Counted from the stretch's first letter, positions 11,433 to 23,373 are shown. The stretch: DNA of 64,000 nucleotides from Strigamia acuminata (GCA_949358305.1 OX442320.1:11176259-11240258), one strand, 5' to 3'. Made by a program: numbers and translations. Notes: generated by a model from the letters alone, not told the origin.

Positions 11433-11676
11433 TGTTTATGCCAATGGTTTCCAAGCAACCAATACGCTGCATTTGACCTCATGCAACCCAATAAGCATGA
11501 TAATCCCAATAACCAACCGAAAAATCAGAAGTTGAAAAGCTTTCCGCTTGTTACCCACAAAGCGTACAAAGCTCTTTGTGTGGAAATTTTCTATTGAGCA
11601 CTGACTTACAAGGTCCATTTTATATATTTATTCAATTGACTTAACCTGGTCATGACCCATAGACCAAGGCTGATAG

Positions 11677-11872
11677 TACAGCTGAAACTCTTTATAACGA
11701 ATCGCGATATAACGAATTATCGATATAACGAATACCAAAAAATGGCAGGTTTGGTTGGCTACTTGGCTGGCCATAGAACAGCATGTTAAAAAATTTGGAT
11801 ATAACGAATTCTCGTTATAACGAATCAATTTTTTTGGTCCCTTGCGATTCGTTATAAAGATTTTCGACTGTA
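11677..11872. mobile_element. Pogo/Tigger-like MITE, copy 1
   Basis: Begins TA-CAGCTGAAACTCTTTATAA and ends inverted as TTATAAAGATTTTCGACTG-TA. TA on both sides fits the target duplication of Tc1/mariner/pogo elements. Inside are several ATATAACGAAT words. No transposase. Confidence 0.8.
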
Positions 11873-12317
11873 ATTAGTGCCTGGACCCAATAATCACAGT
11901 TCAGGCTCCAGTGAACATTGAATCAGTGAATGGCATGTACCCATAACTGCCATCTATTGCTTAATCTGTATTGAGCAGGCAATTAGAAGAGCAGCAGCAG
12001 CAAGAAAATTCAATTTCAGTGTTGGTAATGACTGTCACCTAGGATTTTTGTTCATACCATCACCTAGAGTAAACCCTCACTTAACGCTTACTTACGGAGT
12101 CTCGACTCCACCACAACACATCAGTTGACATTTTAGCATGCAGGGGTGCTTTAAGACCTTTGTAGAACCTAGGCACTTTGATTTCTAGAGGCTTTTGTCT
12201 GACATTTTTTAGTGTATTACCCACAGATAATAAAAAAGGAGTCAAGGATTTAACCTAAAACATGGCTTCCCTTCCACTTCACTAACAGAAGTGGAAATCT
12301 TTTATTGTTCAAACCTG

Positions 12318-12475
12318 ATCAACCACCGTTGCTAGGGGAAACTAAGGAAGCTGCATGATGTCTAAGCATGATGCCTTGCACATTTTATTGTTACTAATAC
12401 AATGCAATTTCCTAATGTGCTCAAACCTGCACAAGTTCTTGTGGTGCAAATACACCACACATTGGCAGAACGTAC
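12318..12475 (+). repeat. Interspersed repeat P, copy 1
   Basis: CTAGGGGAAA...GGAAGCTGCATGATGTC, AATACAATG, and the TTGTGGTG-ACACCACACA end all recur in the same order at 50380-50555. Possibly a SINE-like or MITE family; no Pol III boxes identified. Confidence 0.75.
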
Positions 12476-12532
12476 CTGATTTCGGCCAGGAGTGATTAAT
12501 GACTCAATAACTTGAAAATTCCCATCCCACCT

Positions 12533-12552
12533 AACCTAACCTAACCTAATTG
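12533..12552. repeat. (CCTAA)4 run
   Basis: Four exact CCTAA units, the complement of the arthropod telomere unit TTAGG. Too short to be a telomere remnant with any certainty. Confidence 0.8.
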
Positions 12553-13017
12553 TGTCACACAAAGCAAATCAAACTATATCAAGCAAACAGACAATAAATT
12601 CAAAATTTCAATGCAGAATTACAATTTTCAAGTTATTGAATCATTAGTCACTTCTGGTGCATTGTTGTTGCTGAAATCGGGTGTGTTCTGCCAATATGCG
12701 TTCCGGATCCAATTTCCGCTTGAATTTCAATTAACCCAGCCGGTGGTTTTTGTAATTCGCAAACAAACCTTCTCCTAAACACTACTAATTGATAAATAAA
12801 TAATTGATTGAGGAACTTAAACTGAATTACTAACGCTAAGTCAAATTGGTTTGTTCTTGGTAAATTATAATTACCGGTACAAACAAACAAGCTAAGTAGG
12901 AAATCAATTACCGTGCACTTGTATTGTATCAAAGCAAAAATACAGTAGTCGCTTGCAACTAATATCCAAGGACCGTAATAAAAACATGTCTCTATTCACC
13001 TGTTGAGAGAAACTTAC

Positions 13018-13155
13018 TTTTGGAGGCACAAGAGCTCTTCGACGGGCACTCAGCGCTGCTGCTGAGGGACCTTCTTGTTCAGTATCATCCTCCCGATCTG
13101 CAAATTCATCGTCGTCAAACGAAGACAAGTTTCCGAAAACTCCTCCACCGTGGTC
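13018..13155 (-). CDS. Internal exon, 138 nt, acidic
   Basis: Seen: acceptor TTTTTGATTAG and an ideal donor (AAAA|GTAAGT) bound exactly 46 codons, phase 0 to phase 0. The product begins DHGGGVFGNLSSFDDDEFAD, continues with an acidic stretch (REDDTEQEG) and an Ala-rich turn, and ends with a basic motif (SARRRALVPPK). It can follow either exon 26754 or start exon C, both ending in phase 0, and precedes exon 5993, which starts in phase 0. The composition is that of an intrinsically disordered linker. No domain was recognised. Confidence 0.75.
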
Positions 13156-13497
13156 CTAATCAAAAAGTGGAAAACAATAGATAATCAATACCCAAGAAAG
13201 AAAGAAACACACAAAAACACTTAAGATTGTTTGTAAACAAAGTGGAAAACTCCAAAACAGATTAATGTGGAAGCAGGGAAAATATTGGCTCAGGAGAATT
13301 TCTATGTAAACTAACCCTTAGTTTAGTTGCTAAATGCTTGAAAAGTTATGCAGACTTATTTTATTTTAAAGTGCATTTCTCTCCAGTTCTGGAGATCTGG
13401 ACATTTATTTATTTATTTATTAAATTTATTAAATTCTAACTCTCCAATGGAGTAAATACATTGTGGATAAAAGGGAATTAAGCGGTGTTTTGAGCTT
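13156..13497. other. Intron sequence with short (ATTT)n run
   Basis: An ATTTATTTATTT run lies near 13404-13420. Otherwise nothing recognised. Confidence 0.4.
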
Positions 13498-13860
13498 TTA
13501 AAATATGAATGCGCAGCCGTTTACTCGTGTGCTTGCAATGGAAACAGCAACGAGACGCAGAACAGTCAAAGACTGAGGATCTAACATCAAACGGAAGATT
13601 GTTCCAGAGTGACATACACCGATAAGGCTAGGTCTTCCCAAGATAGGTGGTGATCTCGGCGGTGACTTCAAATTTGTGGCGTCGAGCAGTGCGGGTGTCC
13701 ATGTCAGTGCAGGATGGCCTGGGTTCCGGATGACATCAGCCAGCGATGATAAGTCATTCAGGAGCAGTAAGTTGTTCAGCGTCAAGATGTTTAGTTTGTT
13801 ATAAAGGGGAGTTACGTTCATCTGATTAGGTGTCCGGTCCGACATTGTCAGCGAAATCAA
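13498..13860 (-). pseudogene. Degraded 3' end of a LINE reverse-transcriptase gene
   Basis: Minus-strand translation gives a NVTPLYNKLNILTLNN-type stretch and, after a frame change, TLWNNLPFDVRSS followed by an FRS-like tail. This order (a PLYNKLNIL-like helix, then WNNLP-DVR) is typical of the C-terminal part of reverse transcriptases of CR1/jockey-like non-LTR elements. The frame is broken at least once between the two motifs (near 13620), and the catalytic domain is absent, so this is a 5'-truncated dead copy lying in the intron upstream of exon 13018-13155. Clade assignment is tentative. Confidence 0.65.
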
Positions 13861-14892
13861 AGAAATCCATTTAAGATTGAACGCACCTATTATTTTGCAT
13901 CCGAGATGCAGAAAATCTGAGACCTTTTATGCCACTGACATTTTATTGGAAGATTAAAATAGTTACACCTGTTTGAATCTCTCCTGGATGCAGATATCTA
14001 CTCTTTCCAGCCATATTTTCAGTGTACTTGAACATCCTCTCTTGTCAATCAATTTTTCAGTATTATTACCCATTAAATTTAATCCGGTAGTTAAAAGCCC
14101 CCTTTGAAATGCAGTACACAAGGTTCACAGATGAAAAATGTGCCTCTGGAGAGAAGAGAGGGTTTGGTGTGGTCGATCAATAGAATTGGCTGGTTTAGTG
14201 CAAAAAAGAAGCTACTTTTAGCAATGGGAGAAAATAGAAAGCTTTTGTCAAATCCCTTTGTAATTCACACCCTCGCTTCCCACTAAAAAGATGTGATCAT
14301 TTGTAAACAGCACAAGTCAACACCTATTTTTAACAACCTTTATTTACTTCCATTCCTTATTCTTATCACTGGCACCATCAATTAACTCAACAATAACATC
14401 ACAAGTGCTAAACCACAGCGCATGGTTCTTTTCCCTACAGTTAAAAACAGAGGACATGGAATCTTGAGTTTGCTTACTACCTGAACAGTACTTTTCAAGG
14501 TCACAATATTATACGACACGTGGTTAGGTTTTCAACTTAATGATACTTTATTCTAATTCAATACACTTAAATACCCAATCCTGATTTTTTTCAGCGACAG
14601 TTTGAACAAATTTTGAACTTTCTGAAACATCTAAAAATGAAATAAAATAATTGACTACCGGTCAACGTCTGCACATGTATAAGGGAAAAAAGTATCAGCA
14701 CCAGGTGTAAAAATGATGTAGGTTAAAGACGTTTCAGCGTAGGGTCTCCACATAACGATCTCACTAGGGCCTGCTGGAGATTTGCGGAGTCTTGGGAAAA
14801 AGTTATCAGTGGGAGCCCCCAAATATTTGCAAAAAAGAATTTTCTTTATAAAAAAAGTCATATAATTTTATTAAACATGATTTACATATACT
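13861..14892. other. Intron sequence, no gene seen
   Basis: No splice-bounded exon found. Possibly the LINE remnant extends a little into this part. Confidence 0.35.
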
Positions 14893-15331
14893 ATATCTTA
14901 CCAAAACGGGCACTCTGAGCCGCGGCTCTTAATCGAGGGTGGCTCTTTTTGCAATTGGCACAATGTTTGCACCGTATTCGTTAAGTACCGTACCTTATGT
15001 TACGATTATTTCATATACAAGGTGTCTCGCCGAACACCTATCAGGTGAATTATTTCATAATCATGTTAATTCAAAAAAACTTTTGATTATGAATTGAGGT
15101 AAATGACATGTGACGAATTCAATGAAACATGTTAAATTCATGTGACATTGTTGCATCACTGTTTTGCAACTCCTAACTTTTAAACCAACAATGTTACGCA
15201 AAAAATGTCAATTGCAAAGTTGTAGAGCATCATCTAATTAGTCTAGGACTGTTCTTAAAAAAATTACCTCTTACTGAAAAGTTTTGAGAAAAAAAGGTTT
15301 GAGGGCGACTCTTAATCGGTAAGATACGGTA
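14893..15331. mobile_element. MITE O, copy 2
   Basis: The left end (TATCTTACCAAAACGGGC then AGCCGCGGCTCTTAATCG) is mirrored by the right end (GAGGGCGACTCTTAATCGG then TAAGATACGGTA). Its ends match copy 1 (10071). The inside differs and has a fragment (AAGGTGTCTCGCCGAACACC) that may be a nested element. Confidence 0.75.
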
Positions 15332-15951
15332 GTTATACACTGGTCAAAGAATTCAATTACAAATAGTTTCTTAGAGATTTGAAGGCGCGCTATGTTGTGG
15401 AAACTGTTATTTATTTATTGTGTCCTAACAGATGGCTGAGTAGCTATAACATGTGCTTCGATGGCAAATGGTCAACTAGGAGCCACGCCACGTCTAATAA
15501 TCCGCGCCAACTATGTGGAGTATGTGTGAAACGTGCTCGGATCACGGCCAAGACATAAGACGTGTGTCTAGAGGCCGAATAAATTTGCCTCGTGAGGAAA
15601 AATCGATGAGGTTGGTGGGATGGCCTCAAAGACAAGAGAGGGAGGCAAGTGTAGCTGCACCGCCAGACACGTTGCTTTTCATTCTTCTGATGAATGGAAA
15701 TGGGCAACTTGCCTACAAGCCACATATCAAACATGCCCAATTTCGGTACACCAAACTGGCCAGCAATTTGCCATTATTCTAAGCCGCTTTGCGATAACAA
15801 TCAACTCATACAGACCTAAGAATGTAAGAAGATTAAGTGAAATGTTTCAAGCGTCAATAACGGCAGGACAAAAAAAGTAATCGGAACAAATCTGTTGCCG
15901 GCCTAGAAAATTAACAGTTTCAAGTTTCGGCTTATGTCGTTTATAAACCTG
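15332..15951. other. Intron sequence, moderately GC-rich
   Basis: Overlapping open frames on both strands around 15444-15880 give no recognisable protein and no splice borders; probably an old repeat. Confidence 0.3.
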
Positions 15952-16142
15952 TAAAAACCAAAACTTCGAACGCGAGTGTTTCCATATGAAATGAGCCAAA
16001 ACAAGCTTTAAAATCATTTTTATATGTCCAAAATGTAGGAAATTGGCCTAAATTTCTATAAATTTACACAAATTTTAATAATAACCTTCAGAATATCTAG
16101 AAAACTCAAATTTCTGGCCCAAATTCAAACATAATTATTCAT
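15952..16142 (-). repeat. Interspersed repeat N2, copy in minus orientation
   Basis: The reverse complement matches 58676-58858, including AATAATTATGTT, TGGGCC, TAAATTTATAGAAATTTAGG and CCTACATTTTGGACAT-like words. Confidence 0.8.
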
Positions 16143-16249
16143 CCGGGCGTTTCTGGTTTTTCACTTGCCGGTGTAAGCTTTCTATCTGGAATTTCCCCAA
16201 GTTGGTAATTTCAAGTACACTGGCATGTATCAACTCGTGCGTTAAACTT

Positions 16250-16617
16250 GTACACTCTGGCTCACTATAAGTTGTGTCTATTACCCATTGGCTGAACCTT
16301 TTCGCTTGTGTAGTGATACCAAAAAATAGATCAAAACACTGGCTGACATTTTGAATGCTTTCCAGACAAAACAACCGATAAAAAAAATTAGAAAATTGTT
16401 TGCTTTCCTGACAAAGCAAGCAATAAACTGAATAAACATGAATATTGAAATAAAAACAGCATAAATCTTTATTTTATGAATTGAAGAAACATTTTCTTAT
16501 TTAAACAATCAAACAAATTAAAACAAAACTGAACTCCTTTTCCTGGTGGTACAACACAGTGAGTAATTAAGCTCAGCCAATGGGTAATAGACCCAACTTA
16601 TAGTGAGCCAGAGTATA
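16250..16617. mobile_element. TATACTC-family MITE, copy C
   Basis: The left end TACACTCTGGCTCACTATAA and right end TTATAGTGAGCCAGAGTATA are inverted over about 50 bp, including TATTACCCATTGGCTGA. Same end motif as the 424-bp elements at 25840 and 53669. CTTGTA flanks both sides. Confidence 0.85.
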
Positions 16618-17336
16618 CTTGTACAATACTTTTGAGTTCATCAATACTCTGAAATCCTGTGAAGCCTCTAAAGACGGTTTAAGAAAGGTTGAACTCGAGT
16701 TAACAAGTAATAAATTCCTACAATGCGTCTACTAAACCTTACTGAATCATTTACTATGTTAAAACACTATTTTATTTTGTTTGCACACTAAAAATTGGAA
16801 TTGCACACTACGAGTAAGTGATCCACCACCATGGGCAAATAAACAGGTCATTTAAGAACCTCTTTTGTGGACCAGGCAGAAGCACGCTTTTAATCTGCAA
16901 CAATTGTGATTAGAAGCGTTGTATAGCTATTTGTAATCAACAATTTCCATGCAAATCACCACTTGAGGTTTAAGTTGCCACCTACTAATTTGATGCTTTG
17001 ACATACAAAATTTGCCAAAATAAAGTATGATGAAACAACATCATCACATGAAACCTTTTTACACAGCTTCACAATATGAAGCAGCTGCAGAAACAAATAA
17101 CAAAGCCACTGCTCAATAAATGTTATCACCAAATTACAATATGGCTGAAGGAATCCAGGCCACACTCAATAAACACAGTGAAAAACATTTCACAAAAAAG
17201 CGTGGCAATGCTCATCTGCACTGAAAATCATAAACATCGGAATGTCATTATGCATGATCACACAAATTGGCAAAACATCGATGTTGGTCAGAAGTTGATA
17301 CCGACATTTCTAATTGATCAAAACGCACGGCCAAAC
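16618..17336. other. Intron sequence, no gene seen
   Basis: AT-rich, no structure recognised. Confidence 0.35.
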
Positions 17337-17368
17337 TGATGAAACCTGGAATTGGATCTAGTTCTATA
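17337..17368 (+). repeat. Short repeat Q
   Basis: ATGAAACCTGGAATTGGATC followed by TAGTTCTA recurs at 53637-53668, directly beside the 53669 MITE. Probably the end of a larger repeat. Confidence 0.7.
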
Positions 17369-17487
17369 ACTAGTTCTAGAATTCGAAAATGGTGGCCTGT
17401 TTGCATGTGGCAAAGTCTCGCCAACCAGACGTGAATCGACGAGAGTTGGAGTCGATCGTGATTGGTTGGCCGCAAGACCTTTCCTTG

Positions 17488-17515
17488 TTTTTTTTTTTTT
17501 TTTTTTTTTTTTTTT
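17488..17515. repeat. Poly(T) run of about 28
   Basis: An uninterrupted T run directly left of the family A copy. Confidence 0.95.
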
Positions 17516-17735
17516 CAGGTCAATTAGTTAAAACGCCGCTTAGGTTTTTTTTAAGTTCGCTACTAATTTTACAGAAGACGCTAGTTGTAAACAATGATGA
17601 TAAAGAATTTTTCACCAACTAGTGGTGGGTTTAAACACTACTGGTAAAAGCCAAAAGCTGTTAACTGAAGCGCTCTTTACTAAGGCAGTGAAGCCAACTT
17701 CATAGTATTCCTGAAGTCTAAGGGGACAGAAAATT
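17516..17735. mobile_element. Family A copy 2, left-truncated
   Basis: Starts at CAGGTCAATTAG, the same internal point as in copies 1 and 3, and runs through ACTAGTGGTGGGTTTAAACA and CTGAAGCGCTCTTTACTAA. The first about 70 bases of the family are missing, replaced by the T run. Confidence 0.75.
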
Positions 17736-17830
17736 TCAATTCAACAATTAATTCAATGAATGTCCAATGACTTCAAATTTCACCTAAGAATAATATAAAC
17801 AAAATTTTCACAGGTAATATACCAAGCGCC

Positions 17831-17915
17831 ATGTGTAATTGTCGGGATAATTAGATCATCACGAATCTTATCTGACAAGAAGATGAGTGCTGACCTAATC
17901 CCGACAATTACTCAA
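17831..17915. repeat. Inverted repeat around TAATTGTCGGGAT
   Basis: GTGTAATTGTCGGGATAA (17833) is mirrored by ATCCCGACAATTAC (17898) around a 48-bp loop. Probable small MITE. Confidence 0.7.
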
Positions 17916-18016
17916 GCGCGAGGTGTATTTGATACGAGAATTTACCGATAGAAAATAATGTAGATAGTCAATCGTATCCAAACTGGCCTCGCCCCATCGT
18001 AAAGAGGTGGCCGCCA

Positions 18017-18256
18017 TGATGCTTGGTTTGTAAAGCAACAACAATCGTTTTGCCGACCAATCCCGATGCGCGTAACAAACCGCATTTGACGTTTGATGCT
18101 TGGTTTGTAAAGGCCCCACCGGGGGGCGCCAGCACCAGAAAAATTACCGGGAAGAATGCATGGCGCCAGGAATTTCTTCCCGGTAAGAACCAATCAGACG
18201 TCAAAAGCGGTTTGTTACGCACCTCGGGATTGGTCGGGAGAACAATTGTTGTTTTG
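18017..18256. mobile_element. Complex inverted-repeat element J
   Basis: Arms 18037-18092 and 18197-18255 are inverted (GACCAATCCCGATGCGCGTA and CGTAACAAACCGC words mirrored with some mismatches). A nested pair ACCGGGAAGAA / TTCTTCCCGGT lies inside. The word GATGCTTGGTTTGTAAAG occurs twice (18018, 18096). More GC-rich than its surroundings; no coding frame. Confidence 0.75.
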
Positions 18257-19090
18257 TTAGGCCTAATCTCATTCGTAGTTATTTATAGCCCAAGCTAGTG
18301 GTAAATTCTCAGAAAAAAAAACTGAACAAAAAAAAAAATTTCTTATTTGAGAAAGTGGTTGTCCCAATTCCCGTATAAATCTCTTTCTTCGAGGTTTATA
18401 AACATTTCTCCAATAATTATGGTATTGGTCAAAACCTATGTTTCCGCTGTAGCAATAATAAATTGCAATCCACTAACAACTTTGTAATAGTTATTTTCAG
18501 CTGATTTGTCAATCAGGAATCCATCATTCACTGCAGTACACTTTGACTTCCGGATATCTTGAAAAATCAGCAAATGTGGGAAGAAAAAGTCGATGTAATG
18601 TTTCTTCCCGACACTTCATTTGCCCCTGGAGACTCATAGAGGTAGTTGTGGAACAAAGTGTTGAGTTTGTCATAAATTTTTCAAAACACAGCACAGTCAG
18701 CCATTTTCTTGAATTGTATTTATTCATGAAGTGTTCTGAACGGCCATTTTGTCCAAAAACAAAATGAATTTACCCATTCTTCATATGTTGGAAGTTAAAA
18801 CTGAATTGCAATTCTCTTGTTTATTGTTTATTTCAACACAAGTTGTTGGGGACGTGTAGACAGCTGGCAAGGATATGAAAAACCACTTGCCAACAAAATT
18901 GCAGCTTGTTCCAACCCTAACACTTCTGTGAAGTACTTTACACATGAGTGATCTTGTTGCCAGCCCCCCTTATTCTCACTTTACTCCAGTACCAAACTAA
19001 AAATGCACGGCGCGTTCAAAAAGTTTACAATATTATCTTTTTCGACAAATGTCACATTAATTTAGTGCTAAATTAAATTTTAAAAAATAT
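18257..19090. other. Intron sequence, no gene seen
   Basis: AT-rich; nothing recognised. Confidence 0.35.
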
Positions 19091-19400
19091 GGTATTGGTC
19101 GAGCCGGATTACGCCTAACTGTAGTGTTGGTGTAATCCACAAATAAATGCCAGAGGCAAATCTCATCTCGACATGTTTATTAATTTTGTTTACAACAATA
19201 TATTACTTCAATAATGTACCACTAGTGATATCATACATTGATGCTAATATTCACGTTACAACATGCTCTACTACGCGGAAAAGTAGTTCTGTTTATTTTC
19301 AATGAATTTCAGTGTAAAAAGTGATTTTATTTATTTGGTAATAAAATATTTATTTTATTTGTTGAAATAAGCTTTTTCCCCTTTTAATCAATCAAACAAT
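19091..19400. mobile_element. MITE family D, copy 1
   Basis: Reverse-complement words shared with 34609-34882 and 55935-56300: GAAAAGTAGTTCTGT, AATGAATTTCAGTGTAAAAA, GTGATTTTATTTATTTGGTA. The left part (GGTCGAGCCGGATTACGCC, TAACTGTAGTGTTG) is the mirrored end of family D. The exact right end is unclear. Confidence 0.65.
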
Positions 19401-19451
19401 GTTAGCTTAGTTTGTTGGTTTCTTTTGGTAGCAGAGGGTGGTTGTTCCTGC

Positions 19452-19700
19452 TTATTACAAGATTTTATTAATTCTAAACTTATTGGACAAGATTTTATTT
19501 ATTATAAACTTATTGGACAAGATTTTATTCATTATAAACTTATTAGACAAGATTTTATTTATTATAAACTTATTTGACAAGATTTTATTTATTATAAACT
19601 TATTTGACAAGATTTTATTTATTATAAACTTATTTGACAAGATTTTATTTATTATAAACTTATTTGACAAGATTTTATTTATTATAAACTTATTGGACAA
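19452..19700. repeat. Minisatellite, 30-bp units, about eight copies
   Basis: Very uniform units GACAAGATTTTATTTATTAT plus AAACTTATTT/G. Because 30 is a multiple of three and the unit has no stop in one frame of either strand, it makes spurious open frames on both strands. Confidence 0.97.
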
Positions 19701-20562
19701 CTGTAGTACTACATGTACAGTTGTTTAAAAGTAAATAAAATTGAAACCAACTGAACAAATGAAATTAATCAGACAATTTTCAATTAAGCACAGCTTTCCG
19801 CTACAACAAAGGCTGTTTGTTATCAAATTAACTCTTAATTGAATGTAAACAACTTAAAAACATGTCATGCAAAGAATTTTTGAAGTAATGTTATCCTTTT
19901 TAAAAATATTTGATAAAAATACATTTCAATCAATACGAGGCTGAAAAGATATTGATTGCAAACTCCCCATCTTCATTTTACCATAAATGGATGCGATGTT
20001 TGGAAACATTGCCAGAAAGCTTGACATCCACTGCCATTTCACTTCTCAAGTGTGGCCAAACCCATAATCAAATCCAGCCTCATGTTTGCATAAACAAACC
20101 CTAAAGATTATGGAGAAAAAATATACAAATTGACAAATTTGCTGCAATATTCAGTCAGTTCTGCTTGCTGACAGTGCACTTGATCATTTCTTAGATTTGT
20201 CCTGTCACCAGGCAAGCACAGAACTGCAATCTTTTCAAATTTTTCTTTTGTCATCACTTCTCCATGCAGAAAATGAGCAAAAAACATCCATTTTGTGCAA
20301 TTCCAAACAATTCCATCAGACAAAAATGGAGTTTTTTCATGCTTCAGCTTAATTACGCCCTAGATTTTCGTTTTAAATCTCAATCCAATAGACTTGTCAT
20401 ATCCATGAGCAAACCTTCCCTCAGTCAAAGGAAAAACCTAATTGGCTTTTTGCTAATTCACTTATGCGTCTAAAACAGAAGACGTTTATTAAAATTGAAA
20501 TTAAGAACTGCGGCTTTTATTCACCGCGAATATAATTCTTTGTACTTGTAACATTACGCACT
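19701..20562. other. Intron sequence, no gene seen
   Basis: AT-rich; nothing recognised. Confidence 0.35.
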
Positions 20563-20754
20563 AGCTGCATTCAATAACTCTAAAACGTATCCAAAACTCG
20601 TTTCGTGTTTGTACGTTATCCCATTCGCAATGATCTAACTGGTTGATGGACATGGCAATCATCTTTTTAACCTCTTGAATCGGTCTCTCGAATTGTACGA
20701 CGTACAAACACAAAACGAGTTTTGCATACGTTTTAGAGTTTTTAAATGCAGCTA
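20563..20754. mobile_element. MITE K with about 50-bp inverted ends
   Basis: AGCTGCATTCAATAACTCTA...ACGTATCCAAAACTCGTTT is mirrored at the right end (ACGAGTTTTGCATACG...TTTTTAAATGCAGCT). Loop about 90 bp. Confidence 0.85.
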
Positions 20755-20805
20755 CTGATTTATTCCTTAAGCTTAGTACTCGTAAGCAGTTTCCTGTGCC
20801 AGAAA

Positions 20806-21105
20806 TCAGTCTGTCCACAGAAATTCTGCCAACAGAAGAAAATGGTACTCACAAATTTCATTCTAGTCTTGGAATGTCTGTGAGATGGACTACGTACGTC
20901 CCCACAGAAAAATTATATATTTATATTTATTTATATTTTTTTTAAATAAATTTTTTCTCTTTTTGATTTTTTTGGTCCGATGCGTCTTATAGTCCGCAAA
21001 ATACGGTAGTGACGGGTCAATCGGTCTCTACTATTTGTGACCGGTCGAATTTTTTAACCTGTCTCAAGTATGGCAGCTCTCGAGTTTTGCCAACAACATG
21101 CAAAT
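20806..21105 (+). repeat. Interspersed repeat L, copy 1
   Basis: GTCTGTCCACAGAAA..., TGGTACTCACAAATTTCATT, AGTCTTGGAATGTCTGTGAG and, further on, GTCTCAAGTATGGCAGC match 34275-34545 in order. The middle differs: here it holds an AT run and TCCGCAAAATACGGTA, a MITE-like end. Confidence 0.75.
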
Positions 21106-21594
21106 CTCCAGCGGTCAATCACACGTGCGGAACAGGAAGTGATGTTGCAGCACTCACGTTTCCATCTCTTTTACAAACTCCGCCACCTGGTGGTCGGTCA
21201 CCGATGGTTCATAACATCAAATATTGGATCCACTGGGGACTTACAAATTATTCACTCCTTTAATCAATAAAACTAGTAATGGCAAAATGTATGTTCTAAG
21301 AAAGTTGTAATGCGCATGTGCAGTAGTGTTTTATTTGACAACAAGCTCAAAAATATTGACTGAAACGTCCCACCCAATTTAAAGTGATATCTCTTTTCGT
21401 TTTTGGTTTAAAAACAATTAAAGCGAGAAATAAAATGTAGATGTTACTTAAATATACAGAATTGGAATTTGCAGCTTCCAATTAGTCCGCCTGGGAAAAT
21501 TGGTTTCATACAATTCCGCACGGATACACAATTTGCTCGTTTGGTGTTTTCCGGCCGGTTTCATAAACATCGACTTTTAAAGGACAAAAATTCA
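21106..21594. other. Intron sequence, no gene seen
   Basis: Nothing recognised beyond ordinary AT-rich sequence. Confidence 0.35.
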
Positions 21595-21965
21595 TTTTTA
21601 CGTGCCATAATTTATTTTTAGATGCAAAAATTCATTTTTTAGATGCAAAAATTCATTTTTTAGAGGCAAAAATTCATTTTTTAGAGGCAAAAATTCATTT
21701 TTTAGAGGCAAAAGTGCAGTTTTAAATGAAAAAATGGCATTTTTAGATGCGAAAATGCATTTTTTACATGCAAAAATGCATTTTTTACATGCAAAAATGC
21801 ATTTTTTACATGCAAAAATGCATTTTTTACATGCAAAAATGCATTTTTTACATGCAAAAATGCATTTATCAAAGCAAAAATAAATTTCTATATGCAAAAG
21901 TGAATTTGTTTTGCATTTATCGAAGCAAAAATAAATTTCTATATGACAAAGTGAATTTTATAGGT
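21595..21965. repeat. Minisatellite, 20-22 bp units
   Basis: About 17 units. First block: TTTTTTAGAGGCAAAAATTCA type; second block (from 21745): TTTTACATGCAAAAATGCAT type, exact over five units; then diverged. The core TTTTACATGCAAAAA is shared, inverted, with the array at 37.2 kb. Confidence 0.95.
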
Positions 21966-23090
21966 GCAAAAATAGTCACTTATCTAGCAAAAGTGCATTT
22001 TATCAATTCACATTCCAAATGCATAAACTCTCAAGTTCCATCCAAAAATACATTTCAGCAACAAACTCACCTTGTTTTATGTAAAAATTGAATCTCAAAC
22101 CCAAGCACAAAAAAAATTCCCCATAGAAAACCATCTTCATCAAATTGGATCAAAATATTTTAAAAATTTATCACTTAATCACTTATTGATAACCGCGCTC
22201 CCTTTCTTTCAATTTAGGAAATTACAATTCAAAATTAAACACCCATTTTCATAATTAGTGACCTTTGCGGTAAGCAAATATCAAGTTAGCAAACTTTAAT
22301 CAATTTGTACGGATTGGTCGAAGATAAACGGACCACGCTGGGCCAATTTTTACAGAAATTGGCCATCATTTTGAAGTGAATCTTCTTTTGGCACAATAGG
22401 GTTCCAAACCGGAAATAAGGGGATCAGTGACGGAAGTGACGCAACAATACAGGAGAAACAAGGTCAGATAATAATACTAGGTGCGTTCAATTCAAATTGA
22501 TTACAGAATTGGTTTTTAGCTTTGAATAAAGAGTTAAATCAATTCGTTCAATTTCAATATGGCCGAAAGAAAGATGAGTTGAAATCGGATCAAAATCCAA
22601 AGAATCTACCCCACACGTGGATTATAGAATCGGGTTTTCAATAAGCCGATTACTGAAAATATGACACGTTTTGCGTCATTTCTATCAGGATTTATTTATT
22701 TATTCATGTCCGTCATTAAAGATTTATTTTTGAATCGAGGACGCCATCACAGTGACGTCACATTCTTGATTTTGTTGGTCACCCTAGTTACGGGCCTAAC
22801 GATATTTTCAAGCAGAGCAACACAAACACAAAACACAAAATAAGTCTAGAAGTTTAACTTTAGTGACAAACCAATAACCAAATTTCTCCCCCCCCCCCCC
22901 AAAAAAAAAAAAATAAATAAAAAAATAAATAAAACATAAATCAATTTCCTTCTGTCAAATTTCACCCAAAAAACCCACAAAATTATTAACCACCCAACCA
23001 AAAAATTGACTGTTCAACATAACAACCCAATATCTTCTCCACAATATTTTTGTCTTCATTCAAAAAAATAAAAATAAAATAAAAATAAAA
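21966..23090. other. Intron sequence with homopolymers
   Basis: A run of about 13 C followed directly by about 13 A (22888-22913) and an (AAAATA)n run (23068-23105). No gene seen. Confidence 0.5.
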
Positions 23091-23373
23091 TAAAAATAAA
23101 AAAAAACCTCAAAATTGATTGATGTATTCTATTTTTACAGCAAAGCAAACAGCATCAAAGCAATTGGTTGCGTCAAATTCTCCCTTTAGTGCGCATCCAA
23201 TTATCAATTTATTATTCTTTTACGACCCAAACTTTTGTTCCGACACCAAATAATCAACAACTTGCACCACCCACCATTAACCAATCAACTGAAAAATTCA
23301 ACCGGTTCCACCACAAACCAACAAATCTCCCAAAACAAAATCAAAAATAAATAAAAACTAAAATGATTTTTAC

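Larger units (their letters stand above)
11873..13017. other. Intron sequence with repeat P copy 1 and CCTAA run
   Basis: Holds repeat P (12318-12475) and four CCTAA units (12533-12552). Nothing else recognised. Confidence 0.4.

Noticed and set aside
12533-12552. Interstitial telomere
   Set aside because: Only four CCTAA units; too short to tell from chance or from a common simple repeat.
17357-17384. Cloning-vector-like ACTAGTTCTAGAATTC word
   Set aside because: It resembles a plasmid polylinker, but it partly recurs at 53655 within repeat Q and no other vector sequence follows, so contamination is unlikely.
19438-19728. Repetitive 96- and 81-codon open frames on both strands
   Set aside because: They are a product of the 30-bp minisatellite, whose length is a multiple of three; no start, splice or protein signature.
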